Assembly (NCBI GenBank): GCA_030549495.1
Contig: JAUIRK010000916.1
Location: 1,091,001-1,155,000 of the forward strand
DNA length: 64,000 nucleotides
Origin: Nectonema munidae
Lineage: Eukaryota > Nematomorpha > Nectonematoida > Nectonematidae
Reading direction: 5' to 3'
Shown: in pieces, positions 50,601 through 58,259 of the stretch
Layout of the letters: every line of letters starts with the position of its first letter
Position numbering within the stretch: position 1 is the stretch's first letter
The notes under the pieces: model-generated
What the model saw: the letters and a program-made list of their open reading frames with translations, nothing else
The model's database searches: none
Told to the model about the DNA's origin: nothing
Program-made: the position numbers and the translations under genes

Positions 50601-53600
50601 TTATTGTTAAGTTAGTTTATTAGTTAGCTATTAAGTTAATTTCTTAGTTAACTTCTCTGTTTAGTTAGCTTTAATAAACTGGGCTGCAAATTCACCCAGA
50701 ACCTCAATAGAATGCATATAAGTGATTGCTTATCATTTTATTTTTACTCTAGGTCTTTGGCTTTATCCTACTCGAATCAACATCCCAAAATAAGTGATCC
50801 AAATAGGCCTGTGTGCGATACCTTTCAGGACAAGTTCGCAAATGGCATAACTAACGGTGCAGAATGGTATTCTCTTTCTGGCGGTAAGGGATTTTGTTAA
50901 TCAATTTTAGCATTCATTTATTAAAGAACTTTTGCCTCTCTTTATACGAGCCCCTTTTTAAGTGATCTGATTTTCGATAATCGCCAATCTTTTAATACCA
51001 TCGATTTTCAATTCATTTTTGCAATAATATTTTTCCATCACTAAATTTATTTCCAAATGTTTGATTGTTAAGTATAATTTGTATTTTGAGATCATCTTCT
51101 GAAGTCGTTCATTATTGCATATGAGCCAGTCTACATTTTTCATACGAATGATCATAAAACTGGCTCTTACCAATCAATTTGCGTAAAGCATTACGAGATA
51201 AAGGCTACTGTTCCCAGGCTTATCAATTCAAAAATTGAACGGATTCTATTAGATCAGCGGTTCTCAACAGGGGAGGAATTCCCTCTTGGCGGAATTTAAC
51301 TTATCCTAAAGAGGAAAAACTACAAACCGACCAACTAAAACTGAGGAGATGAAAAGAGATAAAACTATCAACATTTTGAAATCAAGCGGCATTTTTATTT
51401 GTTATTAAATTTGTATATATGCCCACTATAAAAATATTCTACGCAGTATAACAGGTTGTCTCCAGTAGTCTTGTAATAACAAAGGAAGAAATATGAAGAT
51501 TTTCGTTTTTATATTGTGGTTATTTTGAATGTAAACCTTGATAAAACTTTTTCAAATATAAAATTTAAAGCAGTGTAAGAAATTTTTAATTTTGCCATTA
51601 TTTAAAAGCTGAACTTTTTTCAATTGATTTAAAACAAAATTTAACAAAATGAGCACTCATTTTTTAGATGTGGTATTTTATGTGTTTGGATTTGAAGATT
51701 AGGATTAGATTGTTGTAGCTGAAAAAGATGTTATGGTAGAAAAAATTGGGGTGATTTTCTGATTCAGAGTCCAGAAATTATACAAAACAAGTATTATTTT
51801 TAGTTATAATTTTGTTGCCAGTGTAATTAAAATATCAATTTTTGCCCAACACAAGTAGAATGATAAATAGAATCGACTTATTTCTTAAATAATTTGTGAA
51901 TTCCTCGCATTGGTATGAAAGGCAGTTTCAAAGGTACACTTTTATCGTATCAAACACGAACACCATTTTCCCTTCTTTTTGAACATAAAAAGTTTTAATA
52001 GGTTAATTTTTAATTAATATTTTTAAGATTCTCAATTTTATTTTCAGGTATGCAAGATTTTAACTATTTAGCGTCAAACGCATTTGAGCTAACCCTGGAA
52101 TTGAGCTGTGAAAAGTTTCCTAATCAAAGCCTTCTTTCACGGTATTGGGCAGATAATAAGGATTCTCTCATAAATTTCATCTGGCAAGTGTGTCTCTTCT
52201 TAACTTCATTTTTAATCCAAGTTTTCTCGGCATTATTAATTATGCCCAATGTTCATGTTTTTAAGTTTTTGCTCAAAGAAAGGGCTTTTGTAAAATGGCA
52301 TGTTAAGAGTTATGTTTTTAATCTTGGAAATCAAGATATACGAAGTCATAAACATCGAGTTCTGACTTCAAATAACTTTTTCCTTAAATTTCTGCGCGGA
52401 ACTTATAAATTTTTCTAAATCCTTCTCGCCAGGAGAACAGTGCACGCGATAGTTAATTAGTATTTTAGTTTATATTATTTTGTTAGATGTACAAATACCA
52501 CCGTCAGACAAAGTACTATACTCGAATTAACTATAGCGACACTTGATCAATTGATAAGGTTAAGATTTTGCATTATTGCTTGAATAGTAAAAAAACTGTA
52601 AATGTAAGCACTCAAAAATTTTTATTTTGTAATATAATATTTCATCACATTTTACTCTCGTTTATACTTTTATGAGTGAACTTTAAAAATTGTTATCGCA
52701 TATTGAATTTCCAAAAACATCGATAGTTATTCGTCAAAGAACATTCACATCTATTTAAGTTTTCATTCTTTCAGCAAATAAGCTTCTTTTATAAGTAGCG
52801 TGATAATATTATTAAACCCACCCCTTTTTGATAATTTCAGGCAGATTTTCAAAAAAATGCTAGAAATGGTAAATATATGTGTATGTAAATGTTACAATTA
52901 TTGTTTTTTCATAACATTCAAAATTTCGTTAAAACAGCTATTTCTTTTTCTCTTAAAAAGTATACCACTAATTTGATTCTATTCTGCAGATAACTGTTCA
53001 TCTTATTAGAACATTTTTTATATTTTATTATGTTACTATAATCTATTTTTTGCTTTTATAGACTCATATTGGCATAAAGGGCGTAGTGACTGACAAAAAA
53101 TTTCCTAAGCTTCACATTCCGAATGCTGTTATCTCCGTCAAGAATTTGACAAGTTCTCAAAACATTGAGCATAATGTTATTTCTTGTAATTTTTTAAGTT
53201 TATACCTCTTGAAATTAAATCCAAGTATATTTTCATCACTTCAAAAAGTTGAAGACACAATTTCTGCTGAAAATATTGCCTAAAGAAATATATAATAAGT
53301 TGGATTAATACATAAGATGATGATCTTATTTAACCCGCTAACGCCCATGTCGACTATAGTCGACTTTACAAAAATAAAATCGTTTGCGTTTATCAAAGCT
53401 CTTTAATACAAATCTTCTGCTTTACATTAGATATCGTCTGATTATTCTGGTCGTTAACGGGTTAAGAAGATCTTTCGACAACCAAATTATTTAATTCATG
53501 TGTTAAGAAGAAAAAGAAAGTTTTATGTCAACGAATACAATGATGGAATTTAATGTTTCGTAGTTTAACTGTACACAATGTATATTATTCGCAGAGAAAT

Positions 53601-56600
53601 ATCTCTAATCTAGTAATTTCAAAGAAATTTTACTAATATATATTATTGCAGGTGGCTATTTTTTTACAAGGTGGTGCAACACCTCAATTCATCCAGTAAT
53701 TCCATGCGTGGAGAGTACCAATCTTAAGCGATTTTTGTGACCAACACGCATGGGTTACTCTGGTTACCCGCTTTAAATTTTGTGCGAGCTTTAATATGAA
53801 ATTTGTATATGCAGAGGAGTTCAATCTCAAAGATAAGTGTGTTCAATGCATTACAATTTTGATATAAAGGAATGGATATATGTCCATATGTGCAACACAA
53901 GCACATATTCAAGTTCCACTGCAATTGGATGTTCCTTCATACAATAGATATTTCTCGTGCTGTTTGTTTTTCTAAAAGATTATTCTCAGTTTTTTTCAGT
54001 GAAAAACAGTTAGCACATAGGATTTTTTAAAATCAATTTCTCCCTTAGTTTTCCATTTGTTTCAAAAAATTGAATAAAACAGAAAATACTTTCTATTTAT
54101 AATCCAATCGTAAAGTAAAAAGCATACAAACTTTTTTCTTCAATATTCTAGAAAATGAATCCAATGAATAACGCAATTGTAGCAAATATTTTCTACATTG
54201 CTTGTTCATTGAATGCTGGATTGTTGTGAGTTTCATACTGAACGTTTGTGTGGTTGGTGAGAGTCGATTTTTGAGACTCATTTTGCTTAAATAAGCGCTC
54301 AAGTTGTCTTTTCAGTAGGGACAAAATTGTTCATATTTTTATGTTTAATATTAAGTCCTGTTCGTAAACTTAAACCTTAATTTTGGGTGAACAATTCACA
54401 AATATTTGTTAACCTCTAGTGCTTCGTGGTACTGAGTATAGGAATGCTATAATGAAGATATTCACGCATGTTATGCTGGCCAGCTTCGTCGTCAGACTCT
54501 GAATACACAGGGTGGGGCAAAACAGATTTTAATGAGACCTCAACAAATCTATATCATGCAAAGGAGTTTCAAAGGGCAAAATAAATTCCAGAGAGAGGGG
54601 GGTCAGTCCTCCTTGCTGCCCCTTATCAATGGGCCTGCGCTGACCCCAAAAGAGAATGCGACTTTTTGTTAAGATCGTATTTATCTCTACTTAATTTTCT
54701 TTTTGTAATTTTTGAATAATTCTTCACTGTATTGGGGTATTTTCTATTCTTTTAGTGAATATATTCTTCCATGGTTTGTTTTTTCATTTGATTTCTACGA
54801 GACACTGTCTAGATTTTTAACTAAGTATAAATTTCCTTAAACATTTGGTTAGGATATCACTATGAAAATGTTTGCCCCCTTTATTAATCACTTTCCTTTT
54901 TTTTAATAAATCTTCTAAAATGTGTGATTGGTGTTGTATAATATTTATATATAAAGTTTACTGTAAAGTAAGAAATTTTTGCAAGGAATTTAATTTCACA
55001 AACATATAATATTTCTAAATTAAATTCTGTCAACCGAAATTCTAGAGTTTCAGGTTTATTTAAATGAATTTTTATAGAAAAAAATTATTTGCAAAACAAA
55101 ATCAAACTAAAAAAAGTAATATAATATCTTTCATATATAAAATTAAAAAGCACTCAATTTCAATAAATTCGTGATTAACAAGTAAAAAACTTACTTTGTT
55201 AGGATAGATATCTAAAATTTTAGAAATGCATATTCGCAAATTTATTGTTTGAATCATAACCCAAGAAACTACTCATAACGTGCATCTCGAAATTCCCTCC
55301 TTCCTTCCAGTGGCGTGACATTTTTACCGTTTCCCGTAATCGGTCAAAATATAATAGATAGAGAACTTAAGGATTCATTTTATAATCTATAATGTTATAT
55401 GCCTTACTTTATTTTATAGCAAATACATCATCATTTTAGGTCATCATGATCACATGATTGTAATTTAAGTATTTCTCGAACTCAAAAAAAGCTGAAGACA
55501 CTATACTTCATTGCTTTAATCACTTTATTTTGATTTGAAAAACAGTTTTATAAGAACTATGGGAAGTCAAAAACACGAACTATAAATGTGATCATTGAAA
55601 TATTTTTTTACGATAATGATTGTGTGAATGAGTTAATTAAAAACAAAAAACGATTTTTTGACATTATTTTCGGCAAATATCAAAGAAGCGCTAAAACCGA
55701 TTTCCAAATGCTGAATCTCATATTTTTGTTAATTGTATTTTCAATTACCCGGATCCTCGTTACAAGGGTATTCCTATAATGTTTTTCAAATAAGAAAATG
55801 ATTGCAAACAAAACTAATTTACCAGACTTGGAAAGAAGTGATAATTGTAATAGTCAGAATGTTCAACTTTCTTCTTCAAGCAAATTGAAAAACAGTTATA
55901 AAAACCTACATTATCAACGCCAATCAAAATGAATGCAAGAAATGGATACATATGAAATTTTACCAGATGCAAAAAGCTATATTTTGATTTCATGTAAGAA
56001 GAGGAAAGAAATTACCGCTTTTATGTAGTTTTTGAAAAAATATCTAACAATACCATCTAATTTTATCAAAATTTGAGATAATTTTTGGTTTAGGAGCACA
56101 TTTTATACTTAAAAAATGAATTTAGATTGATAAAAAGTTGAATTTGAAATTGTCTTTCGTGAAAATATTAAGTTATTTAAACTAAATATAAAAAAAAGCT
56201 TTAAAAATGTGTTTTAATTTGAAGTTCGTATACACTAAGATGGCATTGCTTCGAAGTCGGATAAGTCGAAAATTCGCTTGTGTTGGTGTTTATTTCTGCT
56301 TTTCCTGAATACGCACTTTACATGTTGGAATCCACGCTAATCAAAACAATATTGCTCTTTTTAAAAACCCCGTCCCTCGCCGACAAATCTCTATATGGCG
56401 AATTCTAACTTTGCCTATTGAAAAAATCGCCTCAAATTTTCGAATTCTGATGTCTCAGGCTTCGCTAGTGAAGAAGTTTTTAGTCTGTCTCCTCAACTTC
56501 AACGCCATGGGATTTCAATGTCTTTCAATAATTTTAATTTAACATGCCTGAATTTTATCCTATCACCAGCCCATTCTCTTCGGGGAATACATCTCAGCTC

Positions 56601-57363
56601 CCGACTCTTTAAATCACTCCCCGCAATTTCTGATATGTAGTAATGCACTCACTCTTCTCTTATTGAGATATGATGACTTATTTGATTTAGTAAATTGTTG
56701 AATTTATAGTATTTATATAATCGTAGAGTTTATTCCTTTTTTGAAGTAAGATGTTCTTTTACAGCATTAAACGTCAAAAGATTTATGAGATATACTTTTG
56801 AAAAAATAAATTATCCAACTATTTTTGCTCCCACCTCTTTTTGTGAAGAAAAAGTATACTTCTCACAAAAATTCAAACTATTTCAGTTTTCTACCTATTA
56901 TTATGTCTGCGATATATTGTTTACCATGCTTTAAGCATATTATTATTTTGCAAATTCATAATGACTGTTTTGATGAAAGTAGAGGCAGTTTGTAAAATGA
57001 ATATATTTATTTAATATCCGAATATAGAATTCATAGTATAATTTTTTAGCGTATAAAGGAGATTATTGGAGACTTCTTACGCCTGGAAAGTATGAAGTGA
57101 CAGCATCAGCTCCGAACTACAAACCCAAAAAGAAAATAGTAACTGTGGAACCCTTCCAGATAGGCAAGTTAGCTAAAATTGTCAACTTTGATTTGGAGCG
57201 TGATTTTTCTTTAATTCATCCTGAAATTTATCGTTCATCACATTTGTTGTCTAAATTGCAACAACTCTCTAGAGACCGTTTGAAGGACTACCATGAAGAT
57301 AAACAAGATGCTCCGCATTCCAATAATTTTGACGTAGATCGTGAAGTAAACTTTTTTTTATAA
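20412..57363 (+). CDS. Carboxypeptidase E-like metallocarboxypeptidase, eight exons
   Basis: Secretory zinc carboxypeptidase of the M14 N/E subfamily. Enzymes of this type trim C-terminal Lys/Arg from neuropeptide and hormone intermediates in the secretory pathway. Exons 20,412-20,673, 21,798-21,991, 28,669-28,851, 49,339-49,502, 50,753-50,883, 52,048-52,187, 53,062-53,185 and 57,050-57,363 join in frame to 503 residues, with GT-AG sites at every intron. Residues 1-24 form a hydrophobic signal peptide. Predicted catalytic set: zinc ligands H99, E102 ([11 protein letters not shown]) and H238 ([10 protein letters not shown]); R170 and N179/R180 for the substrate carboxylate (DLNRNFPD); Y307 ([11 protein letters not shown]); E329 (LTLELSC). 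All are present, so the enzyme should be active. Residues 359 to about 450 form the transthyretin-like domain ([31 protein letters not shown]). [19 protein letters not shown] and ELSC favour CPE over CPD or CPM. HGDE replaces the usual HGNE. Confidence 0.93.
20674..21797. other. Intron 1 of the carboxypeptidase gene
   Basis: 1.1 kb. It includes a short imperfect duplication around 21,490-21,550 in which TATTCTTCAAAAGGA occurs twice. No other feature is supported. Confidence 0.7.
21798..21991 (+). CDS. Carboxypeptidase exon 2 (zinc-binding HxxE)
   Basis: The acceptor is ATATTTTAG/TG. The split codon completes M88, then [19 protein letters not shown] brings H99 and E102. The exon continues through [13 protein letters not shown] and ends with [14 protein letters not shown] at the donor AAG/GTAATT. 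It ends in phase 0. Confidence 0.92.
22640..24310 (-). pseudogene. I-group LINE relic with RNase H in intron 2 (minus strand)
   Basis: On the minus strand, an RT catalytic block near 24,220 reads [19 protein letters not shown] (YSDD form). 23,329-23,802 is the RT thumb-to-connection region. 23,157-23,363 carries [17 protein letters not shown] and [17 protein letters not shown], the RNase H 'aE..A...al' and 'tDS' motifs. 22,916-23,131 ends RNase H with [20 protein letters not shown]. Several frame breaks separate the parts. It lies antisense to the host gene. Confidence 0.82.
24470..25800 (-). pseudogene. Unrecognised minus-strand coding fossil, possibly spliced
   Basis: Minus-strand blocks too rich in charged and helical residues to be background. 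About 25,010-24,790 reads [20 protein letters not shown], then [13 protein letters not shown], then [16 protein letters not shown], followed by a good donor GTAAGTTC. About 25,125-25,025 gives [20 protein letters not shown]. About 25,745-25,605 gives [20 protein letters not shown] then LTAKIKGEP and a GTATAT. About 24,705-24,625 begins after TTTTTTTAG. The order (basic helix, charged linker, 'vkdkM..Ty..R', 'yPyL') recalls uncharacterised SAM-domain-like multicopy proteins, but I cannot name it. Stops interrupt it. Confidence 0.35.
25801..27675. other. Intron 2, no gene seen
   Basis: AT-rich. A string TTAACCCTTTGCGAACC near 27,198 looks like one end of a piggyBac-type element (TTAA then CCC), but no matching second end was found nearby. 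Confidence 0.5.
27682..28153. mobile_element. MITE of the 'CAGTGGCGGATCTA' type
   Basis: The left end reads CACTGGCGGATTTAAAGAGG; the right end, reverse-complemented, reads CAGGGGTGGATCTAGAAATT. AAATCC flanks both sides (27,676-27,681 and 28,154-28,159), which may be part of a target duplication. A C-rich run lies just inside the left end. Such ends are common in hAT-like non-autonomous elements. No coding capacity. Confidence 0.55.
28669..28851 (+). CDS. Carboxypeptidase exon 3 (GRxN and DLNRNFPD)
   Basis: The acceptor is TTATTTAG and the donor ATC/GTAAGT; 61 codons in phase 0. [18 protein letters not shown] carries R170 and N179/R180. [15 protein letters not shown] closes the exon. Intron 2 upstream is 6.7 kb; intron 3 downstream is 20.5 kb. 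Confidence 0.92.
28860..30209. other. Intron 3, left part, no gene seen
   Basis: AT-rich intron sequence between exon 3 and the palindrome. A GC-richer patch around 29,375-29,450 (including GGGGGCACAGAGGCGCTTTG) may be the edge of another old element, but no structure could be closed. Confidence 0.45.
30210..30232. repeat. AT dinucleotide run
   Basis: About eleven TA repeats immediately to the left of the palindrome. Confidence 0.9.
30233..31527. repeat. Near-perfect palindrome, arms about 616 bp, spacer about 62 bp
   Basis: Positions pair around an axis at about 30,880: the inner ends CCCCTTACTTTTA (30,837-30,849) and TAAAAGTAAGGGG (30,912-30,924) match, and the outer ends ATCTCCAACCCGT and ACGGGTTGGAGAT match. 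Only a few differences were seen between arms. The arms include copies of a 28-bp minisatellite unit and two copies of a 'CCCCGAATGAGGTATATC' block. The right arm is the start of unit A of the tandem array. Confidence 0.92.
31101..34557. repeat. Tandem array unit A (no Helitron)
   Basis: About 3.46 kb. The first part is the palindrome's right arm. Then come 'tctacccgcgttcaaccgtacagg', AT-rich sequence with internal duplications (an approximately 230-bp block repeated at about 31,930 and 32,158; an approximately 258-bp block with ACACGCGTGCTAAAGATGTG at about 32,828 and 33,088), and a second duplicated block near 33,360 and 33,690. It ends TAATAAGGCTGGCAAG ... TCGGAGGTCTTG, with the hairpin cut short. 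The site TAGTATTATTATTATTATTA near 34,300 is uninterrupted here. Confidence 0.88.
34857..35077. repeat. 28-bp minisatellite in unit B
   Basis: Eight consecutive 28-base units (CATCGTAGTATACAGGTT + 'ggagatgaat' consensus) with point differences between units. The last unit, with ATATACGGGTTGGAGAT, matches the outer end of the palindrome. Confidence 0.9.
37603..38932 (+). mobile_element. Stacked Helitron insertion in unit B with passenger segment
   Basis: It begins TCTATATTATAATAAGC and ends CACGGGACCGGCTAG, inserted between A and T, as Helitrons do. The 3' end is preceded by a stem-loop (GTTTCGAGC...GAGAAAC). Inside, the same 3' end appears twice in reverse orientation (CTAGCCGGTCCCGTGGTC at about 37,971 and 38,369), and a second 5' start lies near 38,390-38,410 (CATAATAAGCTAGCG). 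The phrase GAAGCATTCTGATTGGTTG repeats inside. 38,065-38,368 has no similarity to the other Helitron copies and may be a captured host segment. No Rep/helicase coding: non-autonomous. Confidence 0.88.
39475..39695. repeat. 28-bp minisatellite in unit C
   Basis: Eight units in the same order as unit B, except that the fifth unit now has the TATATAGTTTGG variant of its right neighbour, suggesting local conversion or slippage after the B/C duplication. Confidence 0.9.
42235..42758 (+). mobile_element. Non-autonomous Helitron, first copy in unit C
   Basis: Starts TCTATATTATAATAAGCTAG after an A and ends GGGACCGGCTAG; the next base is the T that starts the second copy. The 524-bp body has GT-rich stretches, repeated GAAGCATTCTGATTGG blocks, an inverted internal copy of the 3' end (CTAGCCGGTCCCGTGGTC) and paired GTTTCGAGC...GAGAAAC hairpins near the 3' end. 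The 76-codon open frame here is non-coding Helitron sequence. Confidence 0.9.
42759..43304 (+). mobile_element. Non-autonomous Helitron, second copy in unit C (head-to-tail)
   Basis: Begins TCTATATTATAATAAGC directly at the CTAG end of the previous copy and ends GGACCGGCTAG before TTATTATATATTAC. 546 bp. Same internal plan as its neighbour, with small differences in the GT-rich part. Confidence 0.9.
43538..43555 (+). repeat. Terminal hairpin at the right end of the array
   Basis: GAGGTCT-TGCC-AGACCTC, a 7-bp perfect stem with a 4-base loop, preceded by GTCTCCCCG and followed by TGATA. It is the third instance of the motif at 16,637-16,704 and probably marks a transposon end. Confidence 0.75.
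43561..46025. other. Intron 3 between the array and the MULE
   Basis: Mostly AT-rich. ACAGTCAAACTCGCTTTAATG near 44,510, with 'tctataacgaccacc' after it, looks like one end of a pogo/Tc1-type MITE. 45,250-45,660 is a distinctly GC-richer island with broken open frames that I cannot identify. Confidence 0.5.
46026..46190 (+). repeat. Interspersed repeat, copy 2 (pairs with 4,541-4,690)
   Basis: Begins CATAACTAAGCGTACACTG, then 'cagttccactc', 'atgaagtttgaactgacgtc', 'gcgactgtgcgtgagga' and 'tagctttgatgatcattatct', in the same order as copy 1. It sits immediately left of the MULE but has no inverted partner on the MULE's right side, so it is a separate repeat. Confidence 0.55.
46236..48558 (-). 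mobile_element. Mutator-like element (MULE) with long terminal inverted repeats
   Basis: Left terminus about 46,236-46,426 and right terminus about 48,331-48,558 are inverted copies. Shared blocks (left strand) include GCAAAAGATAATTA, GCTGACATCGCTAAGCTG, TTGCAAATCATATTGCAGTG and CTAAGGCA. Between them lies a decayed MULE transposase on the minus strand. Long termini of this size are typical of the superfamily. Exact outer ends and the expected 8-11 bp duplication are blurred. Confidence 0.82.
46810..47845 (-). pseudogene. Decayed MULE transposase
   Basis: Minus-strand blocks in order: VDGTF with [11 protein letters not shown] (about 47,840-47,740), [20 protein letters not shown] and [20 protein letters not shown] (about 47,510-47,370), YFEK then [20 protein letters not shown] and NHCEGWHN (about 47,260-47,165), and [18 protein letters not shown] (about 47,085-47,030). 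These are the standard MULE signatures (FHF.q...., alaFLPp, W.V....RTNN..EGWH, HP.iw.fie.lkkEq). Several frame changes and stops interrupt it, so it is inactive. Confidence 0.85.
48560..49338. other. Intron 3, right end, no gene seen
   Basis: AT-rich sequence leading to the exon 4 acceptor. A short GA run at 48,622-48,633 is the only local feature. Confidence 0.5.
49339..49502 (+). CDS. Carboxypeptidase exon 4 (third zinc ligand)
   Basis: The acceptor is CATTTTTAAG/AAG and the donor TTTAG/GTATTC. It reads [20 protein letters not shown], then [17 protein letters not shown] with H238, then SPDDAVF. It ends two bases into a codon, completed as R268 by exon 5. An upstream in-frame reading to 49,309 is ignored because the family consensus resumes exactly at the chosen acceptor. 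Confidence 0.9.
49909..50089. mobile_element. hAT-type MITE, 181 bp, with 8-bp target duplication
   Basis: The left end CAGGGTTTTTCAAGAGC and the right end, reverse-complemented, CAGTGCTTTTCAAACTTC form short terminal inverted repeats. GCCTATTC flanks it at 49,901-49,908 and 50,090-50,097. CAG ends and 8-bp duplications are the hAT pattern. It lies in intron 4 of the carboxypeptidase gene. Confidence 0.88.
50098..50752. other. Rest of intron 4
   Basis: AT-rich, with 'ttagttagttt' low-complexity phrases near 50,610-50,670. No other feature. Confidence 0.6.
50753..50883 (+). CDS. Carboxypeptidase exon 5 (catalytic tyrosine)
   Basis: The acceptor is TTTTTACTCTAG and the donor GGCG/GTAAGG. It reads [19 protein letters not shown], then [16 protein letters not shown] with Y307, the residue that closes over the substrate in this family. 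It leaves one base of the split codon G312. Confidence 0.92.
51255..51320 (+). mobile_element. hAT-like element end (fragment)
   Basis: CAGCGGTTCTCAACAGGGG is a very common hAT terminal sequence. No matching opposite end was found in intron 5, so I report only the left end. A little further right, near 51,450, TTGTCTCCAGTAGTCTTG resembles the array's terminal motif without its hairpin. Confidence 0.5.
52048..52187 (+). CDS. Carboxypeptidase exon 6 (catalytic glutamate)
   Basis: The acceptor is TTATTTTCAG/GT and the donor CAA/GTGTGT. It reads [20 protein letters not shown] then CEKFP, with the general base E329, and [17 protein letters not shown], the last helix of the catalytic domain. It ends in phase 0. 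Confidence 0.92.
53062..53185 (+). CDS. Carboxypeptidase exon 7 (start of transthyretin-like domain)
   Basis: The acceptor is TGCTTTTATAG. It reads [17 protein letters not shown] then [13 protein letters not shown]. The donor is taken at TCTT/GTAATT (53,185/53,186), because this gives phase 1 and joins to exon 8 as [14 protein letters not shown], matching family spacing. The open frame continues past this point to 53,283 without family similarity. Confidence 0.82.
53334..53461. mobile_element. piggyBac-type MITE, 128 bp, between TTAA sites
   Basis: Flanked by TTAA at 53,330-53,333 and 53,462-53,465. Left end CCCGCTAACG; right end reverse-complemented CCCGTTAACG. Inside the left end is a 16-bp perfect palindrome GTCGACTATAGTCGAC. 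TTAA targets and CCC ends are piggyBac hallmarks. It lies in intron 7. Confidence 0.82.
53466..57049. other. Intron 7, remainder
   Basis: 3.6 kb without a coding exon I can support. A patch at 54,510-54,655 (ACAGGGTGGGGCAAAAC to 'gggcctgcgctgaccc') is GC-richer and may be an old element; no inverted partner was found. 56,230-56,290 (GCTTCGAAGTCGGATAAGTC) resembles pogo-type ends. Confidence 0.5.
57050..57363 (+). CDS. Carboxypeptidase exon 8 (end of transthyretin-like domain, C-terminus)
   Basis: The acceptor is ATTTTTTAG/CG. It reads [20 protein letters not shown], then [15 protein letters not shown], then a charged tail ([18 protein letters not shown]) to TAA at 57,361. A GTAAAC at 57,346 in phase 0 could serve as a donor to a further exon. 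If unused, the protein ends DREVNFFL after 503 residues, close to the usual CPE length. Confidence 0.82.
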
Positions 57364-58200
57364 AATTAATTTCTTCATTCGCTTATTTAAGAAATGAGTA
57401 AAACATTACCCATTTTGGCTTTTTTTAAATATATTTAAATGATTTATCTCTCAAAGGGCAAGTGTTGCCTTTTCCATGTCTCGGAAACATTTATTAGATA
57501 TATTTGCATAGCCGATCCAAAAATTTGAGAGGTTGAACATATGAGACGACCTGTGATAGTTTCATTGATCAACACAAAAAATAAGCAAGAATGATTTTTT
57601 TTATAGAAAATAAGTTACACTGATTACAAATTTATTAATTTTTTTTTATCTATTCATACAGTTTTTTAGAATTTTATTCAAAAAAAATAAATTTTCCGTG
57701 TATATAGTGTTAGTATCATTCTAAAAATAATTTATATCACATTTTAGTAGAGTTTTTTCAAATAGATTTATTTTTACTCTTTTATAATTTATAATTACTA
57801 TTTATTTTTGTTTTATTTAAAGTATTTTTATAAAAGTATAGTTTTACGTTTAAAGTTATAAAAAAAATTGTTTTTTATTGGTTCAAAATTAATTTTTGCT
57901 TTTATTATAATTTCTAAAATGTCTAACTTAAAAAAAGAAGATCGTGTATTAATCTTGAGCGTACATTTGGCCGAACGGACCTTTAGCTAAATGGACATTT
58001 TACCGAAAAGTTGATATAGTGTGACAATTTTTGTAGTCGTTGCTTTACTTCCAGTTAGTTTGCAAGCGTATGCTCTCTGCAACGTAATTTTTATTTTCTT
58101 TTATTATTCAAATCATTCAGACAATTGTTATTTTTGTTCAACAAATATTTTTGAGTATAATAAAAAATCGAGACGAAATTTTTTTATACTAATCTTACTT
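57364..58200. other. Downstream flank of the carboxypeptidase gene
   Basis: 3' flank, AT-rich. GGCCGAACGGACCTTTAGC near 57,968, followed by AAATGGACATTTTACCG, looks like a MITE-type 'ccgaacggacattttaccg' phrase. I could not define ends. Confidence 0.4.
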
Positions 58201-58259
58201 CAGCTCTAAGATCCGTTTTTCACTCAATTAATCTTCCAATATCTTTTCTCCAAAAAATA

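Noticed and set aside
52188-52418. Read-through of exon 6 with a hydrophobic stretch ([15 protein letters not shown])
   Set aside because: The family sequence stops exactly at CAA/GTGTGT and resumes in exon 7, so the hydrophobic part is intron.
53186-53283. Extension of exon 7 to the stop at 53,281
   Set aside because: It would truncate the transthyretin-like domain; the TCTT/GTAATT donor restores the family sequence when joined to exon 8.
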